This document shows, piece by piece, positions 1 to 9,245 of a DNA stretch of 46,034 nt; position 1 is the first letter of the stretch, and each line of letters begins with the position of its first letter. This DNA comes from CAJBLF01 sp964494005 (GTDB lineage: Bacteria > Patescibacteriota > Gracilibacteria > Absconditabacterales > Absconditicoccaceae). Made by a program: the position numbers and the translations under genes. Under the pieces are notes generated by a model, which was not told the origin of the DNA, searched no databases, and saw nothing but the letters and a program-made list of their open reading frames with translations. The stretch spans positions 1 to 46,034 of the forward strand of contig CAZBQE010000003.1 in assembly GCA_964494005.1 (NCBI GenBank), written 5' to 3'.

Positions 1-473
1 TTGCGAATCTAAATAAATTCGAATGACTTGATCATGTTGAAATAGTAAACAAATTGATTGATGCGTGAGAATGATATAATCTTGCTATAATGTTAAAGCA
101 CTTCGAATGACTTGATTATGTTGAAATAGCAAACAAATTGATTGATTCTGGGCAATGAGAAAATCTTGCTTATAATTTAGATAACTTCGAATGACTTGAT
201 CATGTTGAAATAGCAAACAAATTGATTGATGCAGGGAAATGAAAATATCTTACTCGAAATTTATGTAAATTCAAATGACTTGATCATGTTGAAATAGCAA
301 ACAAATTGATTGATGTGTGAGAATGAGGCTCTCTTATTGCGAATCTAAATAAATTCGAATGACTTGATCATGTTGAAATAGTAAACAAATTTGTTGATTC
401 TGGACAATGAGAATATCTTGATAGTTATTTGTATCAACTCAAATTACTTGATCAAAGGACATTAAAAACTTAA
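1..473 (+). CDS. 28-residue tandem-repeat protein, 3' end only
   Basis: The gene enters from the left edge with codons starting at base 3 and ends at TAA 471-473. About five and a half copies of a 28-residue unit are visible. Each begins F-E-G-L-D-H-V-E-I-A-N-K-L-I-D, followed by a glycine-rich turn and a variable segment ending N-L-x-K. Several unit glycines are TGA codons, so under the standard code the frame looks shattered. The predicted fold is a solenoid of short alpha helices, in the general style of TPR or ankyrin-like scaffolds used for protein binding; this is inferred from the hydrophobic spacing only. The last unit decays into L-K-L-L-D-Q before the stop. The family is not identified. 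The gene at 3358 carries related GLDH-type helical units. Confidence 0.75.
18..473 (+). repeat. 84-bp in-frame tandem repeat
   Basis: Units start at 18, 102, 186, 270, 354 and a degenerate one at 438, an exact 84-bp period (28 codons). Each unit has a nearly invariant first part of about 45 bp, opening with TTCGAATGACTTGATCATG, and a variable second part of about 39 bp. Conservation at DNA level, including synonymous positions, suggests recent duplication or gene conversion of the first part. Confidence 0.9.
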
Positions 474-646
474 TTAAAGAAGCTAATGGATAGTAAATAT
501 ATTAAATCATAAAAAATCAACCTCCAAATTTCTTCCAAAACGGCTCTGATTGTTCCATAAATATGCTAGATAATGGTGTTTTTATGTGATAGTCCAAGAT
601 TTACTTAAAATAAATAGTCGGGATATTTGGTTTATTACTTTATTTT

Positions 647-689
647 TCACAAACTTATCCGTCTTATTCACAGATTTTCTTTGTATACT
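647..689. repeat. Dispersed 43-bp repeat, copy A
   Basis: Matches 5315-5357 with a single mismatch in about 43 bases (ACTTATCC against ACTTTTCC). It ends in TTTGTATACT, which resembles a -10 box. It is intergenic in both places. Function unknown; a shared promoter or regulatory segment is possible. Confidence 0.75.
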
Positions 690-880
690 GATTGCGTCAA
701 AAATACTCTCACTATCTTCCTCACTCCTATCAGATTGGCTGCGATGATTCGCAAGACTGATACGAGGAGATAGAGAGGAAAACAACAAGCTCAGTAAAAC
801 AAAAAAATCAAACAAAATCAAACAAAAAAATCAGAATTCTATTCATAGGTAGAGCTCTGTATTCGGGGACTGTACTCTGA

Positions 881-922
881 GACGCAAAGAAATTCTAAAA
901 AAAGTGAAGAATTTCTAACGTC
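881..922. other. Long hairpin
   Basis: Perfect 9-bp arms AGAAATTCT (888-896) and AGAATTTCT (908-916) around an A-rich loop, extended by GACG (881-884) pairing with CGTC (919-922). No T-run follows on either strand, so a standard terminator is unlikely. It may be a structured RNA or a remnant. Confidence 0.4.
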
Positions 923-1038
923 GAAGGTATACCAACGACTTGAGAAAATGTGATTTAGAATATAATGAATAAATTACATATTTCGAAAGCAGTTCGGTGT
1001 ATGTCTTTCCTTGGATATAGTCCTGTCTATGAGCAAAA

Positions 1039-1056
1039 CTTTTAACCTTTTATACT
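1039..1056 (+). promoter_or_regulatory. Shared promoter-like motif before the lipoprotein gene
   Basis: CTTTTAACCTTTTATACT lies 8 bases before the ATG at 1065. Near-identical 18-mers precede the genes at 1443 and 5421. TATACT looks like a -10 box; at this spacing transcription would start at or next to the ATG, giving a leaderless mRNA. Confidence 0.5.
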
Positions 1057-1064
1057 AAAAAATC

Positions 1065-1388
1065 ATGAAAAATGTTAATAAAACATCTCTACCTAATCAG
1101 GTAATAGACAAAGCAAAAACATGTGTAGTTGTAACAATAGCTGCTGTGGCAAGTATTTTATCATCATGTGACAAAACTCCAAAAGGAAAACATGAAATAA
1201 CTTTTGTAGTTTTCTACGATGAAAGTTCGAGAGATACTATAACTTTAGAAGCTAATGATCGTTACTTTGAGATTCAAACAGAGAGAGGTGTTAGCGAAAT
1301 TAAAACGTACGGTTGTGGTAAAGCTATTAGTGATGGGGAAACTGTCTTTGAAACAACAGCACCTATCAAAGTATTGGAAATCAAATAG
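1065..1388 (+). CDS. Small predicted lipoprotein
   Basis: 107 residues. A hydrophobic stretch near residues 20-35 ends in I-L-S-S-C, a good lipobox, so the mature protein would begin at that cysteine and be membrane-anchored on the outer face. The rest is short, beta-rich in appearance and acidic, with no recognised domain. The start is fixed by a promoter-like TATACT box 8 bases upstream; there is no Shine-Dalgarno sequence. It is the first of two small secreted or membrane proteins sharing the same upstream motif. It may be part of a surface-protein cassette; no function is assigned. Confidence 0.7.
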   Translation: MKNVNKTSLPNQVIDKAKTCVVVTIAAVASILSSCDKTPKGKHEITFVVFYDESSRDTITLEANDRYFEIQTERGVSEIKTYGCGKAISDGETVFETTAPIKVLEIK

Positions 1389-1417
1389 TGAATATATCTA
1401 TACCTATGAGAACAAAC

Positions 1418-1435
1418 CTTTTAACTTTTTATACT
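1418..1435 (+). promoter_or_regulatory. Shared promoter-like motif, second copy
   Basis: CTTTTAACTTTTTATACT, 7 bases before the ATG at 1443, matches the motif at 1039-1056 with one difference. Confidence 0.45.
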
Positions 1436-1442
1436 AAAAAAC

Positions 1443-1673
1443 ATGAGAAATCCTTATTTCGAAAATTCAGAACCTCCCAAAAGGGATAAATGATGTCTTA
1501 TTATGGTTGCTGTTGGCCTTATTGCAGCACTTTCTGCTGTTAAAACATGTAGCAGTAGTGCAGAAGCAAAAGTAGTCAAAGAAACTACAATCGATTACTA
1601 TCAAGATAATAACAATGACAGTGAAGGTACGTACGAAAAAGTATTTTTTACACCAACAAGTGAAAAAAAATAA
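1443..1673 (+). CDS. Small membrane or lipoprotein
   Basis: 76 residues, with one in-frame TGA (glycine) at codon 17. A hydrophobic segment at about residues 19-32 (ending S-A-V-K-T-C) is followed by a serine-rich linker and a polar, acidic tail. The cysteine after the hydrophobic segment could be a weak lipobox, otherwise this is a single-pass membrane protein. It starts 55 bases after the preceding lipoprotein gene and has its own copy of the promoter-like motif, so it is probably a separate transcription unit. No homologue recognised. Confidence 0.6.
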
Positions 1674-1700
1674 TTCTTTAACGTATAACAAAAACCAATA

Positions 1701-1735
1701 TCTCTCTGTTCGCTGTATGTCTTCGGATAGAGAGA
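1701..1735. other. Hairpin element, TCTTCGGATAGAGAGA type
   Basis: TCTCTC (1701-1706) pairs with GAGAGA (1730-1735), with the conserved interior GTATGTCTTCGGATAG. A close copy lies at 3271-3305 and a degenerate one near 991-1030. Each lies between consecutive plus-strand genes. The 3' side is A-rich rather than T-rich, so it does not look like a plus-strand terminator. Confidence 0.5.
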
Positions 1736-1767
1736 AAAAACCTTTTTATTCTTAATCTATTAAAAAA

Positions 1768-3237
1768 ATGACTAATTCAAAAAATGTAATTAACAAAGTA
1801 CGTTCAAAGAGTAAAAATCGTGAACATCAGGTACAATCTAGACGTGATGAAATTGCAGTGGTATTAAAGAAAGAAAAAAATCTTTGAAAGTTTCAAATGC
1901 ATTCTCAAAAATTTGGTGATTTATATTTTCGTTATGAATCTATAGATTATAACTATCGTTCATTAAGATCATGATCAGTAGATTTTGATGGATCTTTTGA
2001 TGGTTGATTTTTAGAAAAAAACAAAAGTTTTTTTGTGGCATTAGATCAGTTTGATGAAAATGAATATGTCCCTATTACTTTTATCACAGATTGATGAAAA
2101 ATGGAATATTATTCATTAATACAGTTTACTGATAAATTATGAGAAGAACATATAATGCCAACTCCAGTTTTCTTATCTACAATTAATAATAAAAATTTAA
2201 ACATTAAAAAACATAAAGACGAAAATAATTTTTCTGAATTTGAATATCCTGATATTGATTTTTTTAAAAAATATATCAAAGATAATTATAGTTTGTTAGT
2301 TGATAAGCAAATTGACAAAGATGAATATTTGACAGATATAGAAGAAAAAGAAAAAAAAAGTCATATGAATGCTCAAATAGATAGACTAAAAAAATGAGAA
2401 GAAATTCCTCAACAAGATATTAATTCTTTAATAAGTTATCTCCTTCGTGAAGATACAAAAAACATTTTTAATTATCAAATACCCGCAAAGAATATAATTG
2501 CATATGTTTTCACAGATACATATCATCATAGTGATGTGATGAAATATGAAAGAGCAGAAGAGGTTTTAGGTGAAGAGTTAAGAAAGTTTTATAAAAAAGA
2601 AAAAAATCAAAAATTACATAATTATGCTTATTATTGAAATCTTTGAACATGGGCTATGAAATATGCATCTGACGAACTTGAAAATAGATTTGAAAAAATA
2701 GAGATATTTGATCTTATAGAAAAATGAGGTGTAATTAATAATTTTCCTTTAAAATGAGACTGATCTCCTGATGCTGTTGTATTATGAGAAGAATGAAAAA
2801 AAGAATACAGAGATTATATAAGAGAGGGTCACGGTGGTAATACTAGAGAATCTGATTCTAATGTAGATACAAAATTCATAAAAAATGATGATTGAACATG
2901 GAAAAAGCTTGTAATTTTTTATAAAGAAACACCAGAAAATGTAGCAAAAATATCCCAAGAAAAAAAAGAATTTGAAGAAGTTTTGGCTAATTTTAGAGAA
3001 AAATTTTGAAACGATATGGTTATCGTTGAATATAATAGAGCTGCTTGATATATCACTTACAATAATAGATGACATAGTGTTTATGATGATAAGTTTGCAA
3101 TGGATTCTATGCTTAAAGGAAAACAACCATATGATACTTGTTATGTTGTTCCATGAGGAAGATGATTTAGAACGGGATGGAGTGATAATGAATTTGAAGA
3201 TATAAATGAGCAACTAGGTGTAAATCCATCAGTATAG
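1768..3237 (+). CDS. Unrecognised 489-residue cytosolic protein
   Basis: 489 residues, reading through many TGA glycine codons, which under the standard code would leave only fragments. No signal peptide or membrane segment. The N-terminus is lysine/arginine-rich (about residues 1-45). The middle is strongly charged, with a lysine/glutamate-rich, possibly helical segment around residues 180-215. The C-terminal third is glycine-rich, with D-G-W-like turns and a GGRGFRTGWSDNEF segment. I do not recognise a family or catalytic motif. It lies between two copies of the hairpin element and belongs to the accessory block. Confidence 0.65.
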
Positions 3238-3270
3238 ATTAATAATTTTTATCTTGTACACAAAAAAATC

Positions 3271-3305
3271 TCTCTCTATTCGCTATATATCTTCGGATAG
3301 AGAGA
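3271..3305. other. Hairpin element, second clear copy
   Basis: TCTCTCTAT (3271-3279) pairs perfectly with ATAGAGAGA (3297-3305). A-runs flank both sides, so read on the minus strand it ends in a T-run, but there is no minus-strand gene here to terminate. Confidence 0.5.
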
Positions 3306-3357
3306 AAAACAAAAAAACTTCTGCATGGGAAAATCCCTAGTGGAGTGAAGTAATGAA

Positions 3358-4644
3358 ATGAAAATAATTTTTTACAAACTAATCAAATTTAAAATGAATA
3401 AATTACAGCCACATGAATATATAAAAAGAGAAACAGATGCACTTATAGATTATGATAGGTCAATTTTTCCTCATTTTTACAACAAAGAACTTCTTTTGGA
3501 ATTGTCTGACGATGAACAAAAGACTCTAAAGGAAGATAGGTTTGAACACAAAAAAAAGATTGCTAAGATTTTTAGAACAATAAAAAATGTGGTTAATGTT
3601 TCTTATAGCGATTCAGAACAGGATCTACATAAAGCTGTAGAGCAGTATAGAGAAGTCTATGAAGAGTATAAAAACGACCCAGAAGTATCGAAATATCGAC
3701 CTCGATTTTTTGAAGATATAGAAAACTGTCTTATTGATTTTTGATATAAGCATGGGTGACTCAAATGAGATTATTCTACTATATTGCCGTATATTGCAGA
3801 ATATGCAGATGAAATAGCATATGAGCATATGGGTGTATTTGGAAAATTATCAAAAGAAACAATAAAAAAAATAGTAAACACTACCTTGAGTCTTCATAAT
3901 TCCCCAGAATCTGAGAACACTTGAATCGGGTGGGTTGTTCCAAAAAACATACACAAATTTGAGGGGATTGATGATTTTACCAAAGAGGATTTTGAAGAAT
4001 TAGCTGATAATATAATAGAAACAGTAGGAGTCTGAGAAGTAGTCTACAATATACATAATTTTCAAAAATTAGATGAATGATATCATAAAAAGATGCTCAA
4101 TTTTATTTTGCATGATGAACATCAGAGTACATGAAATGAGTATAGTGATATATGATGTATAATCAAAAATCTTAAAGAGATGAAGTGACTGGATCATAAT
4201 GACTATATACAGATCATACAAAAAGCTATCAAAAACAAAGAAAGTGCAATGTTGCTTAATCATATCAACAATTTTCCTAGAGAAGTAGTCAAAGAAACAA
4301 TACTCCCATTAGCCAAAGCGCTTATTAGAGAAACAAAAGATGTTCACTTAGTGCTTTTATTGCGGGAAATTGAAGGATTAGACAAAGATGAGTATACAAA
4401 GATAGCGCATATGCTTTACCATAATGGTCGATGAGAACAGGCAAAGGTATGTATTGAAAATTGAGAAAAAAACAAAAAGATCTTAGAAATGCTCTATTAT
4501 ATATTTACTAATTTTTTGCAAGATAAGGATATTATAGGGGAAAATAGAGAACTTAAGGAATGGTTGCTGAATGAGTACAAAACAACTGATCAAGAAGCTA
4601 TCAAAAATTGGATAGAAAGAAAAATAGATGCTATTCAAAAATAA
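3358..4644 (+). CDS. Helical-repeat protein related to the first gene
   Basis: 428 residues from ATG 3358; an internal ATG at 3394 (416 residues) is an equally good start and no ribosome-binding site separates them. The N-terminal half is charged and helical. From about residue 200 on there are helical units containing G-L-D-H-N-D-Y, F-Q-K-L-D-E and E-G-L-D-K-D-E-Y, followed by hydrophobic helices. They resemble the 28-residue GLDHVEIANKLID units of the gene at the left edge but are much more divergent. A scaffold or protein-binding role is inferred. No catalytic motif, signal peptide or membrane segment is seen. Confidence 0.65.
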
Positions 4645-4750
4645 TGATTTGGTAAATAATTCTGAATAACAACGACGTTGTGGACTAGATGCCAGCGGAT
4701 TGTGTGAATAATCTAGGATGATTTTTTTATCCCATATTTTTCAAAAACCA

Positions 4751-5257
4751 ATGAAACCGTATACAGCAGTGAGAGGGATTATACATGTTCCCTATCATTC
4801 CAAGACCAAAAACAAAACGTACAATAGCGTGTTGCTCGTCAAAGAAAAATCCAATGGAAAATTTTCTCTTCCTGGAGGAAAAATAGAAAAGTGAGAAACG
4901 GCTCAAGAAGCACTAAAAAGAGAATTGTATGAAGAATTGTGAATTGATAAAAAATATATTCATGTAGCCAAAAATCCTGCATATATATATCAGGGAAGGG
5001 TAGTGAGGCATGAAATATTTCAGGTATTTGTCTCTGGATGATCTTTAGATTTAGAAAAAGCTCCTACCAAAGAAATACAAACGATAGGATTTTTTAATGC
5101 TGGTTCACATAACCGTATTGCAGATGATACTATGGAAAAACATGTGCAAATGCTTGTACCAAATTATTATCAAACACAAAAAGATACTACAGCACAATTG
5201 AGTGATGCATTGAGCATACCAGGAAAATATTACAAACAATTCAAAAAAGAAATATAA
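4751..5257 (+). CDS. Nudix hydrolase
   Basis: 168 residues. A perfect Nudix box (G-x5-E-x7-R-E-L-x-E-E-L-G-I) lies at about residues 46-68, preceded by F-S-L-P-G-G. Such enzymes use this helix to bind Mg2+ and hydrolyse nucleoside diphosphates linked to another moiety (damaged dNTPs, sugar nucleotides, caps). The substrate cannot be told from sequence. The C-terminal 40 residues are not part of the fold core. An in-frame ATG 33 bases upstream (4718) would add 11 residues; I prefer 4751 because the family usually begins just before the first beta strand. Confidence 0.85.
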
Positions 5258-5314
5258 TATTTTATTGCTAATCTATTATATACTTTGCAAGAAATTTTTG
5301 TAGAGCTCTGTTTG

Positions 5315-5357
5315 TCACAAACTTTTCCGTCTTATTCACAGATTTTCTTTGTATACT
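5315..5357. repeat. Dispersed 43-bp repeat, copy B
   Basis: Matches 647-689 with one mismatch and ends in TTTGTATACT. It is 64 bases upstream of the coiled-coil protein gene at 5421. Confidence 0.75.
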
Positions 5358-5394
5358 CATGGTACAATAGCATTGAATATGCTATCCAAAAAAA

Positions 5395-5412
5395 CTTTTA
5401 GCTTTTTATACA
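5395..5412 (+). promoter_or_regulatory. Shared promoter-like motif, third copy
   Basis: CTTTTAGCTTTTTATACA, 8 bases before the ATG at 5421, differs at two positions from the copy at 1418-1435. Confidence 0.4.
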
Positions 5413-5420
5413 CAACAACT

Positions 5421-6578
5421 ATGGAAGAAAAAAACCAATTACACCAAGACGTTGAGAACAGCACTCAAGAAAATTATCAAAAATTGTATGAGCTTTTTGT
5501 TAAAAAAAAGTGAGATCCTCATATGTTACAGACAAGTACTCCAGAAGAAATCAAAGAGTATACAGATTTTTTGATGGGAGTAAAAGAGTATTATGAAAAA
5601 ATTAAAGCATGAACAGTAGTTACTAAGGAAGAAAGAGAAAAATTTGGTCCATATTTAGAAGAATTATGATGGATAAATAATAATATCCATGGAATAGAAA
5701 GAGAGGTTGCTAGACTCACAAATATGAAGGATATCGCATATCACAAATATTTATGGATGACGCGATGAAAAATGCCTTGATACGAATATGTAATGGATAA
5801 TAAAAAAAATTCGGCTATGTTTACTGAGTTTATGCAAAAAAGTATAGAAAAAATCCATCCAAATCAAAAATTTAATAATGTATCTGTATATGATATATAT
5901 AGCAGAAATCCTGTAGATTATAATATGGATATTATAAAATCACATAGTAGCCGAAATAATTTTATAAAAAATTCTGAGTCTTTTAACGGTTTAAATGTAT
6001 ATCTTAGCCAACTTAATACTCGATTAGAGAATACAATGCGTGAAAATCTACGATGATGAAATCAAGTTCAACATGCTATGCAAATGTTGCTTGAGTTGAG
6101 ATATATGTATGAAGTAGCTGATGCAACACATAGTGTATCAAACAGAAATGTGATTGTAGCTATGATAAAAAAAATAGAAGTAGCAATACAGACTGTACAA
6201 AATAATGATTTTGAAACACAAGAAGCCAAGAAGAAAGCTGAAATGGAAGAAAAAGCATTGCTAGAATATTGTCAAAAAAATGCTGTAACTATAGAAGATA
6301 TTGTAATTATGCAAACTCATATTGAAAAAATGCAAAAAGAAAATGAACTTAAAGACGAGTCTTTATCACAGACTACACAATCTTTGGAAGAAATGACAAA
6401 AAAGAAAGAAGAAGAAGATCAAAAAAATAAGGAAAAAATAGTAACATATGAAAAAATATTTCAAGAGATTTTACAACAAGCAAAAAAATCTTTGTTAGGA
6501 AGTGATTATAAGGTATCACAAGAACTTATAGAAAAAATTAGAGAAGTTAATATGGTCACTCACCAAAAAAACCAGTAA
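5421..6578 (+). CDS. Coiled-coil protein, unknown function
   Basis: 385 residues, no membrane segment or signal peptide. Residues 1-200 are helical and charged. From about residue 250 the sequence is a long lysine/glutamate-rich stretch with heptad-like hydrophobic spacing (A-K-K-K-A-E-M-E-E-K-A and M-T-K-K-K-E-E-E-D-Q-K), typical of a coiled coil. Several glycines, including a G-G pair before N-Q-V-Q-H, are TGA codons. It is last in the accessory plus-strand block and ends 130 bases before a bidirectional terminator. Likely structural or a scaffold; no family recognised. Confidence 0.65.
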
Positions 6579-6708
6579 AACAAAGCTTTTTTGGATGGGT
6601 GAGGTATGCCGACGGTTTTTAGAAACTTTATGTTCAAGTAAACAGAAGAAATCAAAGATTCCTAAAGTGGTTCGGTATAAAAAACAATTTTCCAATATAC
6701 AAAAAAAA

Positions 6709-6729
6709 TCCCCGAAAGGGGATTTTTTT
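6709..6729. terminator. Bidirectional rho-independent terminator
   Basis: TCCCC (6709-6713), GAAA loop, GGGGA (6718-6722), with an A-run upstream and a T-run downstream. It ends the coiled-coil gene on the plus strand and the HU gene on the minus strand. Confidence 0.9.
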
Positions 6730-6748
6730 ATGATAATCACATAAGGAA

Positions 6749-7030
6749 CTAAGATTTCTTGATAGCACCTTTGAATTCTGATCCAGCCTTGAAAGTAACT
6801 ACTTTCATTGCAGGAATGTTGATTGTTTGAGAAGGATTTTGTGGATTAACACCTTTTCTAGCTTTTCTTTTTGATGCTTTGAAAGTTCCAAATCCTTGAA
6901 CTCTAACTTCTCCGTGTTTCTTTACACCACCGATAACAGTTTCGATGAAAGAATTAACTAATTCAGAAGCTAACTTCTTAGAAACACCTAATTGTTCTGC
7001 TAGGCTAGCAATAAGAGCTGTTTTTGTCAT
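6749..7030 (-). CDS. hup: HU family DNA-binding protein
   Basis: 93 residues, the normal HU length. It starts M-T-K-T-A-L-I-A-S-L-A and carries the family signature G-F-G-T-F-K-A-S-K-R-K-A-R-K-G-x-N-P around residues 47-65; the N-P is the proline-tipped beta arm that inserts in the minor groove. It is a homodimeric nucleoid protein that bends DNA. It is convergent with the accessory block and shares its terminator. HU rather than IHF is favoured because there is no second subunit gene nearby. Confidence 0.93.
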   Translation of the reverse strand: MTKTALIASLAEQLGVSKKLASELVNSFIETVIGGVKKHGEVRVQGFGTFKASKRKARKGVNPQNPSQTINIPAMKVVTFKAGSEFKGAIKKS

Positions 7031-7251
7031 CTGTACAAATAATTACTAAATAAAAAGTATTGTGTACGACAATGATATTAGCATATGTGAACTGTATTTC
7101 AAGGGATTTTGGTAGGGAAATGAAGTATAATTGTAAGTATTGAATTGTTAGGTAAGAACTGAGTTTTCTCGTTATTTTGTGGTTATATCTGACTATTTAG
7201 TGTTGACATTTTGATAAATATATATGATAAAAATACCAGATAATTGAGAAA

Positions 7252-7271
7252 AGCCCTACGTGATGCGGGCT
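7252..7271 (-). terminator. Probable terminator after the sigma-factor gene
   Basis: On the minus strand AGCCC, a 10-base loop, GGGCT, followed by TTTCTC. It is 36 bases beyond the stop at 7307. The stem is short, so confidence is moderate. Confidence 0.5.
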
Positions 7272-7306
7272 CAAAAAACAGTATCGAGAAAATACCACTC
7301 TATATA

Positions 7307-7873
7307 CTAAGAAATATTTTCTAATAATTTTTTTAATTGTTTGATTGCTCTTGATAATCTTTGTCTAACAACCTCATTAGAAAGTCAGGTGAGAACTACT
7401 ATTTCTTCATTAGATTTTTCTTCGATAAATTTGAAATAGATCATATCTTTGCTGATATCATCAAGTCTTTTTATAGCTTGTTGTATGTGGTCAAACTTAA
7501 AATCATCTTCGAGAAGCGAGGTTAAGTCAATGTTGTCTTCAAGGGTTTCTTCGAATTGTTCACTGTCATCATTATATTGGAGATCAGTGAAAGGGGTATC
7601 AGAATTTTTTTTGAAAAAATCTTTAAGAGTATTTTTGAAAATCGTTCGGAAATATGCACTAAAACATCCATCTTCTTTGTAGGATTTTATGCCTTCTCGG
7701 AATTTTACGTAAAAATCAGAAATGATATCTTCTGCGTCTTGCTTCGAAATAAAGTAATTTGCATTGATATAACGAAAAAACATATCGACCGTCTGCAGAT
7801 AGAATTGGTTGAATGCATTTTGGTCCTGTTGCTTGAGTTTCTTAATGTTGTCTGGATCGAATGCTGTTGTCAT
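7307..7873 (-). CDS. Sigma-70 family RNA polymerase sigma factor
   Basis: 188 residues, the length of an ECF-like sigma factor with only regions 2 and 4. Region 2 (about 10-95) contains D-A-E-D-I-I-S-D-F-Y and, with CGA read as Trp, V-K-F-W-E-G-I and A-Y-F-W-T-I-F-K-N, matching the aromatic core positions of the family. Region 4 (about 130-185) has S-N-E-E-I-V-V-L-T-G-L-S-N-E-V-V-R-Q-R-L-S-R-A, a helix-turn-helix whose turn glycine is a TGA codon; without recoding the protein loses its DNA-reading helix. It should direct RNA polymerase to a special promoter set. No anti-sigma gene is adjacent. Confidence 0.85.
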
Positions 7874-7874
7874 A

Positions 7875-7935
7875 TGTTTCTAAATTTTAAATTCTTATTT
7901 CATCATTCCGACGTCAAAAAATTACAGTCGGAACT
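7875..7935. repeat. Heptad array and inverted repeat between two genes
   Basis: A short 7-bp phased run (GTTTCTA AATTTTA AATTCTT ATTTCAT) is followed by an inverted repeat TTCCGAC (7906-7912) / GTCGGAA (7927-7933). It lies between the S41 protease and sigma genes; no T-run follows the hairpin. Confidence 0.5.
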
Positions 7936-7943
7936 ACATTCTA

Positions 7944-9221
7944 TTATGGTAGCATAGTATTGATAATCTCTTTTGCTTTTTCTAGTTGATTGTCGGTAGT
8001 ATTTGTAATATACGCATCTACATCAAATTCTATTATAATATCTGGAGTGATTCCTGTGGTATCGATATTGATACCGTTGGGAGCATACCATTTACCTACA
8101 GTATATTTCAATGATGCACCATCTACAAAATCGGTCATAGTCTGGATAGATCATTTTCCGAAGGTGGTCGTTCCTATAAGTTGAGCGCCGATATGTTGTT
8201 GTAATGCTAACGCAATAATTTCTCCTGCAGAAGCAGTAAGTCCATCAATAAGGACAACAATAGGCATATCACCAAAATCGTTATATCCTTCTGAAATGAG
8301 TTTTTCATCCTCAAAAGTCGTATATTTGGCGCTTACGACAAGTTTTCCTTTTGGTATAAAATGTGATGCGACATCAACTGCTACGGGAAGAATACCTCAT
8401 CCATTTCCTCTGAGATCAAGGATCAATCCCTTGATATTCTGGTTTTTGAGATCCAAGATGGTTGTTTTGAGTAAATGTTCTGTTTCTTCGCCAATAATAG
8501 AAATATTGATATATCCAATATTCTGACCATTTGTTCACGTTAAAATTTTTCCATTAACGGAAGGCACATTGATTATATCTCTCGCAATTTCTTTTTCCAA
8601 AACTTCTTTGCTTCCATCTTTATTGATTCTTTCTATCGTAAGGAGTACTTTACTGCCTTTTGGTCATCTAATCTGATCAACTGCTTCATTGATATCGATA
8701 TCTTTGGTAGATCATGTTCCGATCATAATAATTCTATCGAGCATAAATAATCATGCTTTGAAAGCGGGTCATCCTTTGATGAGTTCATCAATCTGAATAT
8801 AATAATCTTTTTTGCTGATAACAGCGCCGATACCTTCAAATTCGACTTCGCCTTTGAGTTCTTCTTGAAATCAGGAATTTTGTTCGCTATCCATATAGAT
8901 AGTATATGGATCTTCTATAGCGTCTACATAAGCTTTGATAGCATTGTTGAGCATTTTGCCGGTATTGATTTTTTCTGTGTCATAATATGCACTTTGCAGA
9001 ATAGTATAGATCGTATCAAAACGTTCATAACTTTCATTATTTAATCCTAATTCTTCTGCGTTTACGACATTTTTGATAGAGGAGATTAGGGTATTTAGAT
9101 TAATTTTTCCTTCTTGGATGATTGGTTGGCGGAGTGAATTTCGTTCATGTCCGATCTGCCAAATAAATCACCCCAATAAGACGCCAAGAATAAATAATAT
9201 AAGTACTTTAGTCTTTTTCAT
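7944..9221 (-). CDS. ctpA: S41 family C-terminal processing protease
   Basis: 425 residues. An N-terminal membrane anchor (about 5-22) is followed by a helical region, a PDZ domain (about residues 125-205) and the S41 catalytic domain. The catalytic serine is in T-A-S-A-G-E (Ser331) and the lysine in T-F-G-K-G-S-I-Q (Lys356), the 25-residue spacing of the Ser-Lys dyad in CtpA. Several core glycines are TGA codons. The enzyme would act outside the membrane, trimming or degrading envelope proteins by their C-termini. It is 24 bases downstream of the YraN-like gene on the same strand, probably co-transcribed. Confidence 0.92.
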
Positions 9222-9245
9222 GATGTTTTTGGAGTATAATAAACC

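Larger units (their letters stand above)
474..1064. other. 591-bp intergenic region, no convincing gene
   Basis: I find no protein that can be supported here. It holds one copy of a 43-bp dispersed repeat (647-689), a long hairpin (881-922), a relic of the TCTTCGGATAG-type element (about 991-1030) and a promoter-like motif next to the lipoprotein gene. A minus-strand open frame (582-821) lacks an ATG and overlaps the dispersed repeat, so it is not called. Confidence 0.6.

Noticed and set aside
1..473. CRISPR-like array: 45-bp conserved blocks with about 39-bp spacers
   Set aside because: The period is exactly 84 bp in every unit, the whole stretch is open in one frame under the local code, and the spacers encode related residues. 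It is a protein repeat.
582..821. Minus-strand ORF with a signal-peptide-like start
   Set aside because: No ATG, overlaps the dispersed 43-bp repeat, and low-complexity T-rich codons explain the hydrophobic start.
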